Shown here piece by piece: positions 1 through 12,189 of a stretch of 64,000 bases of DNA. The translations under genes were made by a program, and so were the position numbers. Position 1 is the first letter of the stretch, and each line of letters opens with the position of its first letter. The notes beneath the pieces are model-generated. The model ran no database searches and was not told the DNA's origin. It worked only from the letters and a program-made list of their open reading frames with translations. The stretch is from Labia minor (lineage: Eukaryota > Arthropoda > Insecta > Dermaptera > Spongiphoridae): positions 891,001-955,000 of the forward strand of contig OY720350.1 of assembly GCA_963082975.1 (NCBI GenBank), given 5' to 3'.

Positions 1-103
1 ATGTCTTCAAGTTGGCGAAGTAAATTTCCATTTCAATTTTATTTTTAATCCCAAAAACTTGTGCATATTTATTTATTAATAATTTTTTTTTTTTTTTTTT
101 CAG

Positions 104-441
104 TTTCAAATATGGAGACAATTTTCCCAAGAAACAGGCCATTGTGTAACATCCAAATTAAGAGTGTTTCATACAATTGCAAGACGGTCACGTGGTGTTT
201 GGCACCTTCGTTATGGTGAATGGGGCGATCAGGGATGTCCCAATTCGGTTGGACATTTTCTAGGATTTCTTGAAGAATTAAACAGTGTAAGACAACAGGC
301 AGCTGTTGAAGTTCCTGCTGGCCATAACGGCAATCCACCAATGTTAGTTCATTGTACTGCTGGAGTTGGAAGAACAGGTGTTGTTATTTTAGGCGATCTA
401 CTTCTTTATACACTTGATCATAATCAGGTATTGTTAATTTA

Positions 442-486
<45 letters not shown>

Positions 487-1943
487 TATTTTAGTTTTAT
501 TTTAGACCACTACATTAATTAGGAATAAATTATTAAATAAATTTGTTTTATTATAAAAATACCAGCCTCTTAACAATTAATTAAATAAAAAAATAATAAT
601 ATTTTTTTATTTCTCCACCAATGAATTAATTATTAATATATTATGTTTGTATTCTCTAATATATTACAAATAATAATAATAATAATAAGACCAATATTCA
701 CAGATAAAACGGTTGATTACAATAGACCTGATATTGTTCTAATAAATAAAGAGAAGAAATTAGGATATATAATTGATATAGCAGTGTCGCTTTCTGAAAA
801 GCTAAGGAAAACCGAGAGTACTACAGTGACTAAATATGAAAACCTTTCCTTAGAGATAAAGAATATATGGAAAATAGACAAAGTGGAAATATATTCTTTT
901 GTAATTTCCGTAGAAGGTATAGTCACAAAAAATTTCCAGAAGAATTTGGGAAAAGCTCGAGCTCTCGATTAACATCTTAAAAGAAGGACAAAAAGCGATC
1001 ATTTTACAAAGCTGCCATATTGTCAGAAAATTCTTGAATGCCTAGTCTCCAATTATCTGATTGAAGTGAATATACGTTAATAAAAACAAGAAAAGAACTG
1101 TGAGGGCCAAAATGAACGAAGTCTCTTTCCACACAGTCCGAGCCTAATCCCACACCATCTAAGCAATCTAAGGGATAGGTGAATATTTCCAGCATTTATG
1201 CTGTTCTCAGAAAGTGCGCTCAAATCGGATAATAATAATAATGTTGTGTTGATTATTTATTTACTTATTTATTATTTTTTTTGTAATGTTTATTCGTACA
1301 AAATTGTATTCATTATTAAGAGAAACTAAAAGAAAAAAAATCTTAAAATGTCTTAATATAAAATTTAAAAATATATAGTGCAACAAAAATATCGGAAGGT
1401 TATGTTCTGCTATTTAGAATTCTAAAAACAAAAACATTTTATCCAACATAATTTGAATGTGAAATACCACCTCTTTCTCTATTAACGTATCACTTGATCG
1501 GGTACAGAAGTTCCCATCACGTCGTGTACCATGTTCATTTCATTCACGAACAATCATCCGAAAACTTTGGATTGAAGATATCCTCACAAAAAGTTAGCGG
1601 GATAGCACTACCGATTCATTATTTTTAAAATATCCTCTCCAGAACAAAGGCATACTGCTCTATACGTATTGTTATTGATATGGCAAACCATAACGAGTTT
1701 AATGATTACTCTCGCCCCTTCCTCTGACGTCTCCTCATCCCTTTACGCCTTTGTGAAAATCTAGATATTAAATTCTAAATTTTAACATGTTTTCATTTTA
1801 AATTTTCTTTCTAGGAATTGGATGTTCCACGAGTTGTCACTCAATTACGTCAACAAAGAATGTTAATGGTACAAACAGTTGCCCAATATCGTTTCATTTA
1901 TAGTCTTCTCATATACTATTTAAAACATTCAAGGCTTATTTAA
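104..1943 (+). CDS. Pez: Pez / PTPN14-PTPN21-type tyrosine phosphatase, last two exons (partial)
   Basis: Non-receptor FERM-type protein tyrosine phosphatases of the PTPN14/PTPN21 (Pez) group dephosphorylate phosphotyrosine at junctions and the cytoskeleton. Only the C-terminal half of the catalytic domain is in the window; the rest lies upstream of base 1. Exons are 104-427 (after a poly-T tract and cag) and 1815-1943 (after ctttctag, stop TAA), joined in phase 0, giving about 150 residues. The P-loop reads [11 protein letters not shown] (HCX5R nucleophile cysteine and arginine), the Q-loop reads VQTVAQYRF, and the protein ends HSRLI, like the NSRLI end of vertebrate PTPN14. Oddity: the WPD loop reads WGD (in [12 protein letters not shown]), with the general-acid Asp kept and the Pro lost. 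The 1.4-kb intron carries an R4-like retrotransposon fragment. Family assignment is firm; activity is not shown. Confidence 0.88.
443..485. repeat. (ATT)n microsatellite in Pez intron
   Basis: A run of about 14 ATT units starts 15 bases after the exon end. It makes the upstream reading frame run on as poly-isoleucine, which is intron read-through and not protein. Confidence 0.9.
689..1228 (+). mobile_element. R4/Dong-like retrotransposon, 5'-truncated 3' fragment
   Basis: The fragment encodes the end of the element protein: [12 protein letters not shown], then YIIDIAVSL (restriction-like endonuclease PD...D residues), then VEGIVTKNF, and a frame break before [12 protein letters not shown] 3' UTR follows with CCGAGCCTAATCC, GGGATAGGTGAA and the hairpin CAGCATTTATGCTG, ending CGG. 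It matches the full-length copy at 34662-38441. Both edges abut TAA repeats (671-688 and from 1229), so it sits inside a TAA microsatellite. It lies in the Pez intron in sense orientation and is not intact. Confidence 0.85.
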
Positions 1944-3051
1944 TTAAAAAATAAATAAATATATCTCTTTTTATATATATACCGTCCAAACTAATTTTTA
2001 AGATTTTTTTTTCATATATATATAAAATGAATAAAATTAACATTAATACATATATTTATAATAAAATTTATTTATCTTTATTAATTACGAATTCAATTTA
2101 TATATATTAAAAGCAGAAAAAGTGCAAAAAAATATATTAACATTCTAAAATATAAAATTTTTATATGTATCTTAAAAAAATAACAACAAATCTACATATA
2201 TATATATATATATATTTATTTATTTATATATTTATGTATCTCTTATATGTACAAATATTTACAGGACGTTATATTTAAAATGTAAAAATATTGACATCCT
2301 ATATTATTGAGGTCCTTAAAAATTTAAAATAGATATTTGTTCAAAAATATATATTTATAATAAGACACTAATATAATGATTACCGAAATAATTATAACTT
2401 TTATCCAACCAACCACCTCCACTCTTGCTTTCTCTTTATTTTATATAATTCAATTATCTTATATAAAAATACAATTTTTTATTTTTAAATTTCTTTGTTA
2501 AAAAAATTATATTCAAAATATAAATGAAAAAAATATCAAATCATCACTTCCTAATTAAATGAAATAACCTATTAAATAGAAACAAATATATTTTTATATA
2601 AATGTTATATTATTATTAAATAATAATATAACATGAACACATGTTTATTTAATTCATAACTTTTTTTAGTGTCATATTATTATATATTAAGTGATTCTAT
2701 TTCACTAAACTACACATTTAATTTATTCAAAATTTAGAGGAAAAAAAATATATTTTATTATTATTATTATTATTATTATTTATATGAATTAATTTTGAAT
2801 TAGGCAACTAATTTATTCTACATATAATAGTGAAATATATTATATTTAGTATTTTGCATTAATTAAATTATGATTGTTTTACGCACACCTAATTTAAATA
2901 ACATTTATTTATAAATAAATATGTAAATAGATAGATAGATAATTAATATCATAATCATTAATCATGAATTGAATGATTGAATGTGACAATGAGAGAGAGA
3001 GAGAGAAAGAAAAAAAAAACATCAACTAACAACTGCCTTTTAATTGTGCCT

Positions 3052-3099
<48 letters not shown>

Positions 3100-3686
3100 T
3101 TTATGTAAAATAGAACATGTTTGTTTGATTTTTTTTTTGTTTTTTTATTTTAATAAAATGAATAAAATGATGGCAATTTAAATAATTAATAATTGATTGA
3201 TTTCTATTTCAGATTATGTATTTATTAATTACTCAGACTGAAGGCAGTCGGCTTTCCCTCCTCTACCCTCGAAATGATTATTATTTGTTGTATTTGTTTG
3301 AAAGTCTATATATAATAGAATAGGTTTTCATTTATTTTATTTCAATCCGGTGACACCAATGTGTTGTCACGTGATGAAAACTATACTATACGTAAGCTAT
3401 CGGTGTCACGCTTTTCAACCTTTTCCAATTCATTAGACATATTTTGTTAAGGGACAATTGAGTTTATAGTCGCAAGTATTGAGGGAGGGGTATTGTGGAG
3501 ATAATCTATATATTTAATACGATAGTGTCCGTCTGTACGCAAAAAACTCCAGAGCCTAAACTACAAGGAGTAAGGTAACCAAATTTTTCTGAGGTGAAGG
3601 GTACCTCAAATGAGATGAAAAGTAAAAAAGAAATTAGAATCTTAGGTAACTCCTGAGCTGAGCTGCGGGTGTTCCATTTTCCAGAA
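1944..3686. other. Pez 3' UTR and AT-rich spacer
   Basis: An AATAAA lies about 7 bases after the Pez stop. Beyond that are only low-complexity tracts: (TA)n near 2197-2212 and 3055-3092, (ATT)n at 2758-2780, GATA units near 2929-2940 and GA-rich DNA near 2991-3018. No coding signal was recognised. Confidence 0.6.
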
Positions 3687-4079
3687 TCTATATATATAAA
3701 AAGGAGAGTGTTTGTTTGTATGAATGTAATTTGTTTACTTTTTTGCTGTCATAGAAACAGATATATATATATATATAATTAGAACCTCTCTCTCTCCCTC
3801 TATTTAAAATTTTAAAAAATGGAGTGTTCTAGCCAAATTAAGAAATTTAAATTCCTCATGCAACATTGATAGGTAAATGAATTGGACTGGAAGAGGAGAC
3901 ATATGATTAGAGAAATTGGGGAAAAATCAACCGAAATGTAATTAAACAAAATAATTCAAGAATTATGATACGGATACGACTTATATACAATTAACATACA
4001 AAATGTAGAATTTGAAAAAGTATAAATATTTAAATACTTAAGATCTCTAATCACGAAGGATAATAATATTCGAGAAGAA

Positions 4080-4760
4080 TTTAAATCGACGTTGTAATTG
4101 AGTAACGATCTTATTATGCAGTAAATGGGCTTATCTCATCAAAGAGGATCAAAATTAAAATATATAAAACAATTATTTTTCATGTTGATCGATGATTAGG
4201 GTGACCATATTTCGAAAACACCAAACCGGGACAAACGGTATACCTTTTTTTTTAGAACTAAATTGAAAAAATTTTGAAAAAAAAATTACGAAATGTCCTA
4301 AATATTGAAAAAACAGTAGGGTGTCCCGAAGACATTTTTGGGACAGACCACTTAAAGACGGGACGTTTAGTCACCCTATCGATGACTCTGGGAGACGAGA
4401 GTAGATTTGGAGTATTTGTGAGATTAATATTGTTCGCAGCATTTATAGGCCAAAAGAAGATGAGATCACAGGGGGATGGCGGAGATGGCATAACGAGAAA
4501 TAATGTCCAGATATAGTTAAGGTTATAAAATCAAGAAGGCTGGGATGGGAAGGGGACGTGGTTGGAATTGGAGAAACTAGAAATTGGGAGAAACCGATTG
4601 GGAAACATCCGGTGGAAGACCAAGGACCAAGGTGGGTGGACAATGAAGGAAGGGACATGGGAGAGATGGGACAGGGTAGGATTTGGTTGGAGCTCAGGAT
4701 AGGGACGCTTAGAGAAATGTGGATGCTGCGGCTAAGAACTTTCGAAAACTGTAGAGACAC
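4080..4760 (+). pseudogene. RTE-type retrotransposon ORF C-terminus, decayed
   Basis: Frame-shifted stretches read MTLGDESRFGVF and, later, KPIGKHPVED, RWVDNEGRDMGEMGQ and LRTFENC. This follows the common C-terminal pattern of RTE-like polymerase proteins (GKRPxGRPRxRWxDNVxxDLxEMGxxW). The same fragment recurs at 8770-9245 and 18275-18632, each time inside or beside a Helitron, so it probably travelled as Helitron cargo. A hAT MITE (4197-4378) interrupts it. Confidence 0.55.
4197..4378. mobile_element. hAT MITE, TAGGGTGACC ends, nested in Helitron A
   Basis: The left end is TAGGGTGACCATA and the right end GTCACCCTA. Flanks are tcgatgat and tcgatgac, a 7-of-8 match to the 8-bp duplication expected for hAT. 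No coding capacity. Confidence 0.7.
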
Positions 4761-4993
4761 GGAGTTAGATAAATATAACATATACAATAATAATATATAA
4801 TTAATTTACTGATTAAATTAAAATATATATTTTCTAAGAAAACAAATATATGTCTTATCTACTTATTGAAACAAAATGGATGAAAACCTTTTACATTCAG
4901 ACTTTCAACCAAATACTATGTATCACTCGGGGGTACAGGGGGCGGAGCCCCCGTCTAGGTGTGAAGAGCGCCGAAGGCGCTCGGAGCAGCTAG

Positions 4994-5674
4994 TATGTAT
5001 ATAATATTTAATGTTCGACTAATAAACTGTTTGTTCACGCGGACATGAATTTAATAATTGAATAAATAAATAAATCAATGATTATTTTCGAATAATTGCA
5101 TTACTGATGAAGTAGGTTCATAGTGTCCGAGCTCCCATTTAAGGAATTTTTTCAATTTTATAAGTTGACTCATATTGGGAAAACCCACTTTTTTGGAAAC
5201 GTTTTGGTTTTTGAAATCTTTTATACCCAGGAGCTATGTCAAAGTTAGTTAGATTTTGGAATTTTGATTTAAGGTTTTTGTCGGCTCCTGAGGAGGTTTT
5301 AACAAAAAAAGGACCGACCACATCCAAAACTATTCACTAAATATACAATGCAAACAGCAATAGTGTTAAGATATCAGGAAAATATGAATTGAATCTTATT
5401 TAGAATCAAAAAAATGGAATAAATCGATATATAAAACATTAATATTGATTTCGTATTTAAAAAAAATGAATTTTCCCCAAAATATAAAAAAAAAAAAATA
5501 AAATCAATATTCATTGTTCTAATGTTAATTTGTAGGATTTGTATGAATTGATTTAATATACAATTTAACATGTTTATTTAATTTAGCTTTGTTATTATAT
5601 TTGTATATATTTTAAAATATATAATTTTAAGGACAAAATTTTATTGGAAAGGGAGCTTGAATGTGGGATTTTAA
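4994..5674. other. spacer between Helitron A and piggyBac-like MITE
   Basis: AT-rich sequence with no coding region or known repeat that I can recognise. Confidence 0.4.
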
Positions 5675-6055
5675 CCCCTCAAGCCGGAAACGAGAGTCCG
5701 TACTCGCCGGCTTCCGGCGTTTATATAAATATGCATTTCACTGGCATCTCTCGATCAATTTTGAAAATTTTTGCACTTTTTAAAACTACAATAATTACTC
5801 TTTCTCTTTTTTCCACTTTTTTATTGTTATTTTCGAGAGTCTTCAAAACTCAATTTCTAGCTAAGCTGATTAAATTTTTTGCATACAAAGAAACAACTTC
5901 CCTTGACATCTCTTGAAAATTTCAAAAATTTATTTTGAGTATTTTATGAGATATTAATTATTTTAGGTACGAGTGCAAGAAAGTGCATTTTTCGCTCATT
6001 TAATTCCCACCGGACCGCTGGCTTAGGAAAATTTAATTCCCGGCTGCTTGACGGG
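5675..6055. mobile_element. piggyBac-like MITE with TTAA duplication
   Basis: TTAA at 5671-5674 is followed by CCCCTCAAGCCGG. The other end reads CGGCTGCTTGACGGG followed by TTAA at 6056-6059, so the terminal inverted repeats begin CCC(C/G)TCAAGC. TTAA plus CCC ends are typical of piggyBac transposons. The 381-bp interior has no transposase; the open frame crossing it is fortuitous. Confidence 0.72.
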
Positions 6056-6059
6056 TTAA

Positions 6060-6989
6060 AATCTTACACCTATTATTTGGTTTTATTAATGACGTCACGT
6101 TTATATATACTAGAATTGGTGTCCAATATCGAAATGAATGAGAATTCTGATTGTGTTTACTTTCTTTTACGAGGGTGCGAATCGAATAAAAGTAATTAAT
6201 GCTGGATGCTGGATTCTGATGGCCACTGCTCGATCGGCCTTATGTATCAACAACCCAATGCCTGGATAACACAAAACAACAACAGATATTCGCCCGAGCA
6301 TGACTACTAAGAATGAACATCGAATATAAATTTTATATACTTATATATAATTAATTGTGTGTGTGTGTGTGTGTGTTAGAAATAAATTGTTTTTATAAAA
6401 TATACAAGCTATTAATTGGAAAGTTTAAAGAAGAAGTCTTCCTATACTGATAAAAAAAACATCTAAACTCCGAATTTATCCCCTACACCGGCTACATATT
6501 CTTATCTTATCTTCTTATGAGAGTAAAAATTGTTTGTTTGTTTCTCTGTTTGTTTCTTTCTTTGTTCTCAAAAACCTGATATTTGATATTTGATATTTGA
6601 TCCCTGTTTGGAAGGACTTCTGTGGAACTGATTTTGATCCTATTTTCACTTTAATATTTCTCTTTCTTGAGAATATCCTATTTTTATATTATTTTATAGG
6701 AACTTCTCCCAAAATAAAACTTCCCAGAACCGCCATTTACTAAAATATCACTTCAATATGAACCTATATATTATATATATATGTATTATTGAGGAGCACA
6801 AGTTCATTCATTTTAATCAGATTGATGCAAATGTGTAACATTTAATAATTGTAATAAATAATTAAAGAATTGTATATCAATACTTTTTAAAGAGTAGAGC
6901 GAGAGCTCGGTGTCTCGGGTATTAATATTACCAGCCAAATCCAATAATAATGAATCATTTTTTTAACTTAAGTACCAGTACTTTTAACC
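6060..6989. other. spacer, possible body of a Helitron
   Basis: Contains (GT)n near 6357-6376 and a three-fold GATATTT near 6577-6600. TCTTATGAGAGTAAAAATTG near 6514 resembles a diverged Helitron 5' end and could belong to the 3' end at 7074, but this is weak. No gene seen. Confidence 0.35.
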
Positions 6990-7074
6990 AAATACGATGT
7001 ACCACTCGGGGGGGTACAGGGGGCGGAGCACCCGTCCAGGTGTGAAGAGCGCCGAAGGCGCTCTGACCAGCTGG
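6990..7074 (+). mobile_element. Helitron 3' terminus ending CTGG
   Basis: The GC-rich Helitron tail carries the hairpin GAGCGCCGAAGGCGCTC at 7047-7063, then TGACCAG and CTGG at 7071-7074 followed by T. A truncated reverse-oriented tail (CTAGCTGCTCCGAGCGC) follows at 7089, so two Helitron tails face each other across a short TA run. Confidence 0.7.
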
Positions 7075-7384
7075 TATATATATATATACTAGCTGCTCCG
7101 AGCGCTTAGTATATCTTATATATAAAATTCTCGTGTCACAAAACTTTGAAATCATACTCCTCCGAAACGGCTTGACCGATTCTTATGAAATTTTTTATGT
7201 ATATTCAGTAGGTCTCAGGGCATGTCAGACTTCCTTTAGAAAACCGCTAATTGCTAAGGTGTGTCCAGGAAATGCTAATTAATTAAAAATAGTTTAGTTA
7301 CCATACTAGCTCATAGAGGCGCTGGTGGCAAAAATTTGAAATCTTATATATACCCTTATAAGAAGCTTCCAAACAAAAGCGGTT

Positions 7385-7452
7385 CCTGGCCGAGCGAGCT
7401 AGCGCGTCTTCTTATGACTTTGCACCCTGAGTTCGAAACTTGCAAAGGCACA
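7385..7452 (+). repeat. tRNA-like segment (SINE-type) within Helitron unit
   Basis: TGGCCGAGCGAGCTAG resembles an A box and GAGTTCGAAACT a B box at tRNA spacing. The same segment occurs on the minus strand near 9908-9985 and 15650-15720, always inside Helitron DNA. I see it as carried cargo and not a working tRNA gene. Confidence 0.5.
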
Positions 7453-8769
7453 TTTTTTTCTTTAAGTATTATATATTTTTTTTTAAAATTTATTAATTTT
7501 TATTATTTTAATATTTTATTAAATTAAATTTTATTATTAAATTTTATTTTATTAAATTAATAATTATGTAAACTATATAAAATTTGAATTTTCATTCATT
7601 CATTTAAAATGATATTAAAATATTCCTTTGAAATATAATAAATAATTAAATTAATCCCTACTAGGGCCTCGGGGGGGGGGGGGGAGAGGTAACTTTCTCT
7701 TTTTGGAAAAACCCATATTGCCATCCCCAGCTCGACTATCTATATATATAAAAAAGGTTTTTGTCTGCATATTGCTCAGAATTTAAAAATTATTATAATA
7801 TTTCACTTTTTATTTTAAATTCTAATATTTAAATATCAATTAAATTAAATAATTTATTCTAAAAGTTGTCATTTAAATTTATTTAATAAAATATTTAGAT
7901 CATATTTAACTTAATTTTTATTTATTCTTTCTATATAATTGAATATTTCTTCTTTTTCTATTTGAAAGTGAAAGCTTAAAAAACTGAATATATTATTTTT
8001 AAACTATTATGAATACAAAAATATTTTCAAAACTTCAATTAAAATGACTAAATTATATTATTTTTGTTTTTGTTTCAATTATTAATTACAAATATATTTT
8101 AAGTGCAAAAATGATTTCTTGGTTATATAAAATTAAAATATGATTTTTTAGACAAATGATATAAACGAGATGTTTTAAATTTATGTCTTTTTTATATTGA
8201 GTATTTTTTTTTTAAATTAAAATTTGTTTTAAATCAAAATTATTGTATTCTATTATATTTTTTTATTAATAGGCTTCTTTTTTTATTTTTAATTTTTAAT
8301 AAATTCTCTTTTTTGATATGATATTAATAAAAAATAATATTCAATTGTATATAAAATTAAAAAATTAGAATATTTGAATTTTTTTAAATTTTAACACATG
8401 TAATTAATCATATGGATAACGAATGGAACATTTTGAAAATCAAGTTGGTATTAAATTCAGAAAAAAATACTGATATATAGAATATAATAGACCATTCGAA
8501 TATAATTTAAAACTATTTATCTCCTTTTATTTTAAATTTAAAAAAAACGGAGTGTTAAGAAATTAAGAGGCCTGGATAGGCAAATGGACTGGAAGAGGAG
8601 GCAATTTATAATTTTCTTCTAATTCAGATTGAAATTAATGGTGATAAGAAAAAATATTTAGTAACAAAATCTTAATATACAAAATGTAGAATTTGAATAT
8701 GTAGAAAAATTGAATGTAATCAGGAAGGATAATAATATTTGAGAAGAATATATTTAAATCGAAGTTGTA

Positions 8770-9245
8770 ATCGGGAAACGCCTGTTATCATGCAGTAAAG
8801 AGGCTTATCTCATCAAAATTATTATCAAAAGGAATCAAAATTAAAATATATAAACCAATTATTTTGCCTGTTGTATTATATGGGTGGGACGCAAGGTCTA
8901 TGACCCTGGGAGATGAGAGTAGATCCAGAGTATTCTTTCCAGCATTTATTGGCCAAAGAAAGATGAGGTCACCGGGGAATGGCGGAGACTGCATATCGAG
9001 GAATTGCATGACCTCTATGCATCTTCAGAAATAGTTAGGGTTATAAAAGCGAAAAAGCTGCGATAGGCAGGGGGCGCGGCTAGAATGGGAGAGGAAAAAG
9101 ATTTTGGATTGGAAAACGTCCGCTTGGAAGACCAAGGACGTGTAGGAAGGGACTTAAGAGAGATGGGACTAGGGCTCAGGATAGGGACACTTGGAGAAAT
9201 GTGGTTGCTGCGGCCTAGAACTTTCGAGTTCCTTAGAGTCACATA
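8770..9245 (+). pseudogene. RTE-type ORF C-terminal remnant (copy 2)
   Basis: Decayed frames read MTLGDESRSRVF, then NGGD with an ELHDLY-like stretch, then fragments of the C-terminal REMG...W pattern. It is clearly related to 4080-4760. It is missing from the inverted partner unit at 10798-12065, which has an internal deletion here. Confidence 0.5.
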
Positions 9246-9480
9246 GATAGATAGATATAACTTATACAATAATAATATATATAATTAATTTAGTGATTAA
9301 ATTAAAATGTATTTTAAATAAGAACACAAAAAGAAATGAATGTTTTATGTAATATACTGATTGAAACAAAATGGATGAAAACCTTTTACTCGGGGGGGTA
9401 CAGGGGGCGGAGCCCCCGTCTAGGTGCGGAGAGCGCCGAAGGCGCTCGGGGCAGCTAGTATATATATATATATATATATA

Positions 9481-10237
9481 CCAGCTTCGGCGCTCTTCAC
9501 ACCTGGACGGGTGCTCCGCCCCCTGTACCCCCCGAGTGTCCCTATATATTCTGAGCTATAACCATCTAACTCCTACCCTGTTCCATCTCTCTCACGTTCC
9601 TTCCTACATTGTCCACCCTGTTCACAATTGGTCTTCCAAACGGACGTTTTCCAATCGAACACTCCCCACCAATATATTTTTCCACTCCCATTCTAGCCAT
9701 GGATTAATTTAATTATTTATTATATTTTAAAGGAACAAATCGGAAAAATATTCAAATTTTATATATAGTTTTTTATATGTTTATTTATGCAGAAAAAATT
9801 AATTGACATAATTATTAATTTAATAAAATAAAATAATTTAATAAAATATTAAAATAATAAAAATTAATAAATTTGTAAAAAAAAATATATAATACTTAAA
9901 AAAAAAAATTTGCCTTTGCGAGTTTCGAACTGAGAGTGCAAAGTCATAAGATAACGCCTTAGACCGTTCACCCACGAACCACTTTTGTTTGCAAGTCTCC
10001 TATTACGATATATAGAGATGTCAAATTATCGCCAGCAGTGCCTCTATGATCTAGCATTGTAACTAAACTATTTTTATTTAAATACCACCCCTGGACACAC
10101 CTTAGCGAAACGGCGTTTAAGTCTGATATGCCCTGAGACCTACTGAATATGCATAAACAATTTCATAAGAATCGGTCCAGCCGTTTCGGAGGAGTATCAT
10201 TTCAAAGTTTTGTGACACGAGAATTTTATATATAAGA
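9481..10237 (-). mobile_element. short non-autonomous Helitron, CTGG end
   Basis: On the minus strand it begins A|TCTTATATATAAAATTCTCG at 10237 and ends GAGCGCCGAAGCTGG|T at 9481. The 3' hairpin has lost its second arm. The interior carries the tRNA-like segment and the CCGAAACGGCTGGACCG repeat. Its tail faces the tail of the plus-strand unit across a 22-bp TA run (9459-9480). Confidence 0.7.
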
Positions 10238-10261
10238 TATATATTGATTGCTATATTATGA

Positions 10262-10620
10262 TTAGGTTACATTAAAAAACAAAATTTTAATATATAAAGC
10301 ATTAATATTAAAACCAATCTGGTCCTACACCTGCCAACTATGGGGAACTGCATGAAATGGAGTCCAATATCAGTAAAATTCAAAAAACCAGATCTAAGAT
10401 CCTTAGATTTATCACCAACGCTCCTTGGTATACCATATAACGATATAACTAATGAATCTTTGCATAAAGATCTTCTTATCCCATCAGTCAGGGAAGTCAT
10501 AATCAAAACATATGAAAAATATATTTGCAAACTGGAAAATCATACAAACCCATTGGCTATCAACCAATCAACCTACTTGACAATAGTCTAACCAAAACAA
10601 GATTAAAAAAATTTCATTTA
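10262..10620 (+). pseudogene. Jockey-type retrotransposon RT C-terminus, decayed
   Basis: Across several frames one reads ILIYKALILKPIWSYTCQLW, KILRFITNAPWYTI, LLIPSVREVI and KLENHTNPLA. This is the usual order at the end of Jockey-clade reverse transcriptases. Stops and frameshifts break it throughout. It lies between two Helitrons. Confidence 0.7.
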
Positions 10621-12189
10621 TTGAAAAAATAAATTCCATTAGAGATCATCATTGGAAGACAACTCTAAATCACTTTGTATGAATGATGTATGAATGTAAA
10701 ATGTAAGTGTGAATGAGTCTTAAATGTGTGTAAATCATTTTTTATTTTTTTCAACTGATTGTAAATATATTTAAAAAATCAAAAATATATATATATACTA
10801 GCTGCCCCGAGCGCCTTCAGCGCTATTCACACCTGGACGGGTGCTCCGCCCCCTGTACCCCCGAGTGGTACATAGTATTTGGTTAAGAGTAGTAAAAGGT
10901 TTTCATCCATTTTGTTTCAATCAATGTATAACATAAAACATTCATTTCTTTTTGTGTTCTTATTTAAAATATATTTTAATTTAATCAGTAAATTAATTAT
11001 ATATATTATTATTGTATAAAAATGCAATTAATCGTTATTTCAACCTCGATTTAAATTCTTCTCAAATATTATTATCCTTCCTGATTACATTCAATTTTTC
11101 TACATATTCAAATTCTACATTTTGTATATTAAGATTTTGTTACTAAATATTTTTTCTTATCACCATTAATTTCAATCTGAATTAGAAGAAAATTATAAAT
11201 TGCCTCCTCTTCCAGTCCATTTGCCTATCCAGGCCTCTTAATTTCTTAACACTCCGTTTTTTTTAAATTTAAAATAAAAGGAGATAAATAGTTTTAAATT
11301 ATATTCGAATGGTCTATTATATTCTATATATCAGTATTTTTTTCTGAATTTAATACCAACTTGATTTTCAAAATGTTCCATTCGTTATCCATATGATTAA
11401 TTACATGTGTTAAAATTTAAAAAAATTCAAATATTCTAATTTTTTAATTTTATATACAATTGAATATTATTTTTTATTAATATCATATCAAAAAAGAGAA
11501 TTTATTAAAAATTAAAAATAAAAAAAGAAGCCTATTAATAAAAAAATATAATAGAATACAATAATTTTGATTTAAAACAAATTTTAATTTAAAAAAAAAA
11601 TACTCAATATAAAAAAGACATAAATTTAAAACATCTCGTTTATATCATTTGTCTAAAAAATCATATTTTAATTTTATATAACCAAGAAATCATTTTTGCA
11701 CTTAAAATATATTTGTAATTAATAATTGAAACAAAAACAAAAATAATATAATTTAGTCATTTTAATTGAAGTTTTGAAAATATTTTTGTATTCATAATAG
11801 TTTAAAAATAATATATTCAGTTTTTTAAGCTTTCACTTTCAAATAGAAAAAGAAGAAATATTCAATTATATAGAAAGAATAAATAAAAATTAAGTTAAAT
11901 ATGATCTAAATATTTTATTAAATAAATTTAAATGACAACTTTTAGAATAAATTATTTAATTTAATTGATATTTAAATATTAGAATTTAAAATAAAAAGTG
12001 AAATATTATAATAATTTTTAAATTCTGAGCAATATGCAGACAAAAACCATTTTTGTATATATAGATCAGGTGTGGCCAAACTTTTAGCTTTTAGGGGCTA
12101 CATTTTCAATAAAATATAGTCTGCGGTCGACTATGGATATGGGCAAATAATTTTAAAATTTTAGATGATAATTAAAGAAGTCATTATAT

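Larger units (their letters stand above)
3687..4993 (+). mobile_element. non-autonomous Helitron (copy A)
   Basis: The 5' end is TCTATATATATAAAAAGGAG preceded by A. The 3' end is a 7-bp GC hairpin (GAGCGCC-GAA-GGCGCTC, 4966-4982), seven bases, then CTAG at 4990-4993 followed by T. A|TC...CTAG|T with a subterminal hairpin is the Helitron signature. The interior has no Rep/helicase but holds a hAT MITE and a decayed retrotransposon fragment. The same 3' end recurs at 7074 and 9458, and in reverse at 9481 and 10798. Confidence 0.8.
7114..9458 (+). mobile_element. composite Helitron unit, copy 1
   Basis: It starts TCTTATATATAAAATTCTCG after an A at 7113 and ends with the hairpin at 9431-9447 and CTAG at 9455-9458 followed by T. 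A second Helitron-type start (TCTATATATATAAAAAAGG) lies inside at 7739, so this is either one element or a Helitron nested in another. It contains the arthropod-type repeat CTCCGAAACGGCTTGACC, a tRNA-like segment, a G tract at 7671-7684 and an RTE-like ORF remnant. It recurs inverted at 15985-10798. Confidence 0.7.

Noticed and set aside
428-505. Continuation of the phosphatase frame into a poly-isoleucine tail
   Set aside because: A GT donor at 428 and an in-phase downstream exon at 1815 with the conserved family C-terminus show this is intron; the Ile run is the (ATT)n microsatellite.
5644-5916. Small plus-strand ORF
   Set aside because: It lies across the end and interior of a non-coding piggyBac-like MITE with no family features.
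7385-7452. Functional tRNA gene
   Set aside because: A and B boxes are present, but the stems do not pair well and all copies are inside Helitrons.
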